A stretch of DNA of 64,000 bases from assembly GCA_016946835.1 (NCBI GenBank), contig JACVTC010000001.1, positions 126,001-190,000 of the forward strand. Direction: 5' to 3'. The notes beneath the pieces are model-generated. The model worked only from the letters and a program-made list of their open reading frames with translations, did not search any database and had not been told where the DNA came from. Shown in pieces: positions 58,432-64,000 of the stretch. Source of the DNA: Neocallimastix lanati (nom. inval.) (lineage: Eukaryota; Neocallimastigomycota; Neocallimastigomycetes; Neocallimastigales; Neocallimastigaceae). A program made the position numbers and the translations under genes. Within the stretch, counting starts at the first letter, position 1. Each line of letters opens with the position of its first letter.

Positions 58432-59086
58432 TAAATTAAATAAAATAAAAAATTCTTATAAAGGTTTTTTTTTTCTAGTGATAATTAGTTATAATTTAAG
58501 AAAAAAAAATTTTTTTTTTTCTTTTTAAAAAATACATATACATATATATAATTTAATAAACTGATTTTTAATTAAATAAAATAAAAGTTTTTAAATATTG
58601 AATTTTTTTTTTTTTTTTATTATTATTTATTTATAATAATTTTATTTTAATATTTTTATTTTTATTTAAATATTTTTTATTTTTTTATTTATTTATTATT
58701 ATTTTTTTTTATTGTATTACTCTTTTTTTGTCTAAAAATTTAAAAAAAAAAAAAATATCAATAAAAATAAGATATAAATTATAAATAAATGAAAAAAAAA
58801 ATATTAAATATATAATATATATATAGAAATATTATAAAAAGAAATATATATATATATGAATATATATATATATTTTTATTTTTATTATTATTAAATATGA
58901 AAAATAAATAAATAAATAAATAATTATATATATATATATATATTTTTTTTAAAAAAAAGAAAACAAGAAAAAAAATAAATAATTGTATAAAAAAAAATAA
59001 TAATAATAAAAATAAATTTTTTATAATAATTGATAAAAAATTAATAATAATAATAAAATATTCTAATTTGAATAAAATAAAGTCAG

Positions 59087-59125
<39 letters not shown>

Positions 59126-59280
59126 AATATAATAAGAAAAAATTTAAGAAAAACTTTTTTTTTTAAGAAAATAAAAAATTCATTCATTCATTCATTCATT
59201 AAATCTTTAATATATATATATATATATTTTAATCTTTTATTGTATTTCCTTTCTTATTGTATTCTCTTTCTTATTATACA

Positions 59281-59311
<31 letters not shown>

Positions 59312-59315
59312 TTAC
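57322..59315. other. Convergent intergenic region with (AAT)n arrays
   Basis: Lies between the stop of the Derlin-like gene and the 3' end of RRP6. It contains a long (AAT)n array (58186-58434, with two GTGAGAT interruptions), homopolymers and (TA)n. Both genes should terminate here, but no distinct polyadenylation element can be singled out in such AT-rich DNA. Confidence 0.75.
58186..58434. repeat. (AAT)n microsatellite
   Basis: About 80 trinucleotide units in total, interrupted by AAAATAAT variants at the start and two GTGAGAT insertions spaced about 51 bp apart. The spacing suggests duplication of a larger block. Confidence 0.9.
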
Positions 59316-59396
59316 TTAGTTTTTATTATTCTTAAAAGTGTAGGAACGATTACCGGATCTTGGATTGACAGCATTCTTTTGAATTTTTTCGGAAAA
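59316..59396 (-). CDS. RRP6: Last exon of RRP6
   Basis: 26 codons plus TAA ([20 protein letters not shown] and six more). The preceding exon reads EVKVT then stop if unspliced, but its AAG|GTAACT is a donor and ATAG|TTTTCC an acceptor in phase 0. The sequence is mixed in composition in an otherwise AT-only region, which marks it as real coding DNA. Confidence 0.78.
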   Translation of the reverse strand, partial: FSEKIQKNAVNPRSGNRSYTFKNNKN

Positions 59397-60983
59397 CTAT
59401 ATTATATAAAAAAAAAAAAAAAAATAGAAATAAATAAATAAATGAGTAAATAAATAAATATAAATAAAAATATACATAAATAAATAAATAAATAAAGAGT
59501 ATAGGTAAATAAATAAATATTATAAATAAATAAACATTATATGATAATCATGATTTAAGTTACCTTGACTTCATTTGGTAAGGCATTAAATGGTTTAAAG
59601 TTCTTATTATCCTTATTCTTTTTATTCTTCAATTTCTTAAGTTTATCCTTATTTGTTTCTAAAACTGTCTTGGTATTGGCTTCTGCTTTAATCATCTCTA
59701 TAACATCAGATTTATTATTATCATAATCATAAGGAGTGAAGGCTCTTTCTTCCTTTTCTTTTCCATCTTCTTCTTCTTCTTTACCAGATGTAGCAGTAGA
59801 TTCTGGAGTAGTAGCAGCAGCTGAAGAACTTCTCTTCTTGGAACGCTTATTCTTCTTATGTTTCTTTTTACTTCCTCCATGGGTTTCTGCCGGTTTCTGT
59901 AAGTCCTCAATGGATTCAGCCTTTCTTTTAACCTTACCAGATTCTGAAATTGTAAAGATTTCTTTATCATCTTCTTTACTTTCCCCTTCTCTACCATCCT
60001 TTTTATCTTTTTCTTCTTCTTCTTCTTCTTTTTTCACCGGTCTGGAATTGATCGTTTTATTTTTATTTTGACTTTGATTTTGATTTTGTTTTTCCTTAGA
60101 TTCTGTTAACTTTAAGAGGGTGACACTTGGTGATACAAGTTTTAATGATTTACGAATACTAAGCATTAAATTATAAGCTTTTTTATTTTCTAAACTTTCA
60201 TTTTCATCATCTTCATCATCATCACTAGGAATTAAAAATGTTGATTTTTCTGCTATAGTAATTGGTATCTTTTTTCTTTTATTAGCTTCATTATCTTCAT
60301 CATCATCCACTTCCATAATATCACCTTCAATATTATTTTCTTTTTCCCCTTCTTCTTCATCATGGAAAAATTTATGAATTGGTCCCTGTTCCTCTCTTTC
60401 TTTCATTGCTTTTAATCTTTTGGCGGTTTCTTCATATCTTTTTTCATGTTCCTTTTTATTCTTTTGGAATTCATTTCTTGTCTTTTCAATAATTCTGGCA
60501 ATATCCATGGAGTACATTCTTACTAAAGGTGGAATAGGATTACAACAACCATGAACGCTTTGAGAATCAGTGGGCATTTCTTCTGCAATTCTTCTTAAAA
60601 TATGATTGGGCATTACATATCTTGGACTTTCATCTTCTTCTCTAGCAGTTTGATCTCTCCATTTATGAACTGCTTTCAATACTGCAAATTGTTCTCCATT
60701 AAGTGATTTTGGATCACGATTAATAATATTGGCCCAACCATATCTACCTGAACCATTTTCATTATAAATATCTTTATGATATACTTTAAGTGAGGTACGT
60801 TCAGATCTTTCTAAAGTAACTTTCATTAAGTTATGTGTAGTGGGATCACCATTGGATATTAATTCATTTCTCATTCTATCATAAATATATAATAAATAGT
60901 GTGTATCATCTCTGGCATATTTTAACATTTCTTTTGGTAACGGTCTACCCCATAATAAAATTAAAAATTAAAAAAAGGAAAAA

Positions 60984-61018
<35 letters not shown>

Positions 61019-63528
61019 TATTTAAAAAATATAAATATAAATATAAATATAAATATAAATATAAATATAAATATAAATATAAATATAAATATAAATATAA
61101 ATATAAATATAAATATAAATATAAATATAAATATAAATATAAATATAAATATAAATATAAATATAAATGTATAAAATATAATTATACAAATTACATATAT
61201 AAATGAAAGAGATAATATATATATATATTTATATATTATTATTTAGTTAAAATAGTTGATATTACAAATTCCTTTTTTTTTTTTTTTTTTTTTTTTTTTT
61301 GAAAAGTTATATTTATTACATTTAGTTTTACCTTATTCTCCAATCAGCTAATTGATATTTCTTATCAGCAATGAAATTAACATAAAATTCAAGAAGATAA
61401 GCTAAACTATGCTTTGGATAATTTAATAAATGTGAAGCATGATAGGTATCAAAAAGATTAACAATATATACACCAAAATCACATTGAAGCCAAACAATAT
61501 CTGATTCTGCACCATGGAATACCTAATTAATTAATTGTTATATATATAAATTCATTTACAATTAAAATAGATTATAAAAATTGCATTAATATTATTATAG
61601 ATATTTATTATTTATTATTTGTTTATTATTTTTATATATAGAGAGAATAATTTTATAATTTCATTTCATTATTTAATATATTAATTTTTTATTCATTATA
61701 TATATTATTAATTTTTTTTTTTTAAAAAAATTACTTTAACAACATTTGGATTAGTAAAACTTTCATTTAAGTGATACATAAGACTTCTCATAGCCAATGC
61801 ATCAACTATCCAATCTTCTTCACGTGTTGAAATTTGTACTAAACAAGTAAAACCTTGGAATGAACGATAGTCATGATGCTATTTATATAAATTTTGAAAA
61901 AATTAGATGTTAATTGAATAAATGCAATGAAAATTTAAAAAGTTCTTTATATAAAATTCCATTTAATATATATATATATATAATTTGTTTAAATATTATA
62001 ATATAATATCTATATGAAATGTAAATTTTATTTTTCAATTTTCAATTTTTTATTGATATATTTATTTCTATTTTTCATTTTTCTTTTCTTTACTAAAAAC
62101 ATACTTCTAAATCTACAGCAATTTCAGTGGCCTTATTTAGTTTTTCAATCATTTTCATAAATTCTTCTTTTGTATCAACAAAAGTAAATGGAGTTTGATC
62201 ATAATCTTTTGGCATTATTGGTTCTCTAACCATAAACATATTTTCTGGGTACTCTATGTGTTCAATTTCATATTTATATGGATGATAACTTTATTGTGTT
62301 TAACAAGAAAAAAAAAAAAAAAAAAAAATTAAAAATAAAATAAAATATAATAGATATATAAATATATATATATATATATATTTTATATAATATTTATGCA
62401 AATATTTATATATATATATATAATATTATTTATGCAATAATAGAATAATAATTATTAAAAAATATTATTTTATTATTAAATAAAAAAAATTAAATAATAT
62501 TATTATGTATATTAATTATGATATTATATTATTATATATATTAAAAAAAAGTATTAATCATGATATATATTTATATATTTGAATATAATATTTCTTTTGT
62601 CATATTAATTCAAATTACTTTTCAAAATTTTCTTGATTAGAATCGTCAGCATCGGCATCAATAACATTTAGAGGTACTTTAGCATTTGGTTTGAATTTAA
62701 TTTTTAATGGAGCTGGATTGTTAGAGTTATCAATTTTATCTTCGAATTTTAATTGAGGTCTTAAAATATTTTGAGCATGAAGTAACTTATAGTCATTGTC
62801 GCCTTCTATATTCATTTGGGCAACCAATGGATTAGTTTTAATAATTCCTGAAGTATTATATGTTTTTCTTTTTCCAGTAATTTCATCAATACATACATCC
62901 TTTTATATATGTATATATATATAATAATTATATAAGTATTTATTTTTTATATTAAATATAATTTATATATTTTTTATTTAATAAATTATTTATATTATTA
63001 TTATTATTATTAAATAGTAATAATGCAATTTTAAAATAGAAATGAAAAAATCAATTGAAATTTTTAGATTTTTTCTTGAAATTCAAAAATTTCTTTTCTT
63101 CTTCATTATAATTCTATATATAATGAATTTCAGAAAATTATTATTTTTTTTTATTATCTATACTATTATTTTCATATAAAAGTTTTAAGAAATAAAAAGA
63201 AAACAATTTTATATTGGAAACTTACAGCTTTTTCTAATAAATTATCCATAACTTCAATAATGTCATTGTAATTATCATTGAAATCATTAATATCAGTGAA
63301 TGCTTGTCCTTGAGTATTATTAACATAGTTAATACATCTATTACATATATCTAATAAAGTTTTATTTGTATTTTTTATAGATTTACTAAAGTTTTTATCT
63401 GATGATTTATAAAAAGAATATTCTGTTGGAATCAAGAATTGAGTAGCTTTAGCAGTACTGACAACTGCTTTAAAAAGCTTATCAGTAATTTCATTAGAAA
63501 TTCCTTCCTTTTTATCCTTTGAATCCAT
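59316..63528 (-). CDS. RRP6: Exosome 3'-5' exoribonuclease Rrp6/EXOSC10 (7 exons)
   Basis: Exons 63528-63226, 62899-62619, 62288-62105, 61878-61735, 61522-61332, 60944-59564 and 59396-59316 total 2565 nt, 854 residues plus stop, with all GT-AG phases consistent. Residues 1-100 fit the PMC2NT domain, which binds the Rrp47/C1D partner. The DEDD-Y exonuclease has DLE at 254-256 (split across exons 3/4), [12 protein letters not shown] with D312, and [10 protein letters not shown] with Y377 and D381. The HRDC domain spans about 449-530. The tail is acidic, then Lys-rich. The enzyme trims and degrades nuclear RNA as the distributive subunit of the exosome, including 5.8S rRNA and snoRNA processing. 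Length is between the yeast (733) and human (885) proteins. All catalytic residues are present. Confidence 0.93.
60945..61331 (-). other. RRP6 intron 5 with hexanucleotide repeat
   Basis: Donor GTAAAACT, acceptor ATGGGGTAG. It contains an AAATAT hexanucleotide array of about 23 units (61027-61167) and two long T-runs (60987-61015 and 61272-61300). The Tyr-Lys repeat frame on the plus strand is an artefact of this array. Confidence 0.85.
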
Positions 63529-63631
63529 TTTTTATTTATATAAAATAATAATATATTTTTATATAGTTAATTCTGATAATAATACTGTTTATATTAATTT
63601 AATACTTCTAAATTGACAATTTTTCTTAATC

Positions 63632-63670
<39 letters not shown>

Positions 63671-63955
63671 TATAAAATTCTATTAATTTGAAATTTTTTA
63701 AAATTATAATTGAAATCTAAAAATTAAATAATTTAATTAATAATAAAATATATTCATAAAAAGTCTGTGATATTTTTCTTTGTTGAGTAAATTTATATTT
63801 AATAAAATTTTATATATATTTTTTAATAACGACTTTTTTTATTTTAAAAAAAAAAAAAATAACAACAGACTCTTTACTTTTTATATTAAAGATATATTAA
63901 GAAATAATTTTTTTTTTTTAATTATTAAATTATTTTATATATAAAAGATCAAATA

Positions 63956-63990
<35 letters not shown>

Positions 63991-64000
63991 AATATTTATT
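63529..64000. other. RRP6 upstream region
   Basis: AT-rich DNA with long A-runs (63632-63666 and 63958-63986). The RRP6 promoter must lie here. No distinctive element can be identified beyond TA-rich patches. No further gene before the window ends. Confidence 0.65.

Noticed and set aside
60901-61206. Tyr-Lys repeat protein on the plus strand
   Set aside because: Translation of the intronic AAATAT hexanucleotide array.

Overview
The window is an extremely AT-rich eukaryotic genomic segment. Host genes carry GT-AG spliceosomal introns of 150-660 bp. The spaces between genes are almost entirely A/T homopolymers, (AAT)n and longer tandem repeats, and coding sequence stands out as the only mixed-composition DNA. 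Together with Tf1-like chromoviruses, Copia, LINE and MULE elements and a Ser/Thr/Asn/Gln-rich regulator-like protein, this best fits an anaerobic gut fungus (Neocallimastigomycota). That assignment is inferred from composition and gene style; a Dictyostelium-like amoeba is the main alternative. No rRNA, tRNA or CRISPR was found.

Layout. 1-3280: a 22-bp satellite, then AT-rich DNA with short gene-like fragments. 3300-19605: a four-member transposon nest. A degenerate Copia element (plus strand) was hit by Gypsy chromovirus A (3815-18430, minus strand). A was in turn hit by a young chromovirus B (6066-12850, minus strand) and by a third copy that is now a solo LTR (C, 15227-15997). All three insertions have 5-bp target-site duplications, and removing them restores the interrupted frames. 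19770-21096: a truncated LINE endonuclease fragment. 21542-21973: a small four-helix membrane-protein gene. 22505-28169: a MULE DNA transposon with ~105-bp terminal inverted repeats, a FLYWCH/MULE transposase, a 13-copy minisatellite and a degenerate copy of the neighbouring membrane-protein gene. 28200-37350: short inverted-repeat elements, (AAT)n arrays, a decayed Copia on the minus strand and several LINE 3' fragments. 37350-49300: low-complexity DNA with a 56-bp perfect hairpin and one Cys-rich fragment.

49348-63528 is the gene-bearing end. It holds a SAP-domain low-complexity protein (plus, 4 exons), a Derlin-like ER protein (plus, 2 exons) and a complete Rrp6/EXOSC10 exosome exonuclease (minus, 7 exons, 854 codons before the stop). 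The Derlin-like and RRP6 genes converge. The exon models were built by hand from splice sites, and the phases close exactly.

The most interesting signal is in the two Gypsy elements. The 11 nt directly abutting each 5' LTR are perfectly complementary to an 11-nt site inside the same LTR. The two families differ at one position in a compensated way, and a TATAAATA box lies 36-38 nt upstream of the LTR site. This is the architecture of self-primed (Tf1-type) reverse transcription and not tRNA priming. The leaders also share a conserved block and repeats with the core CTACCAGTT.
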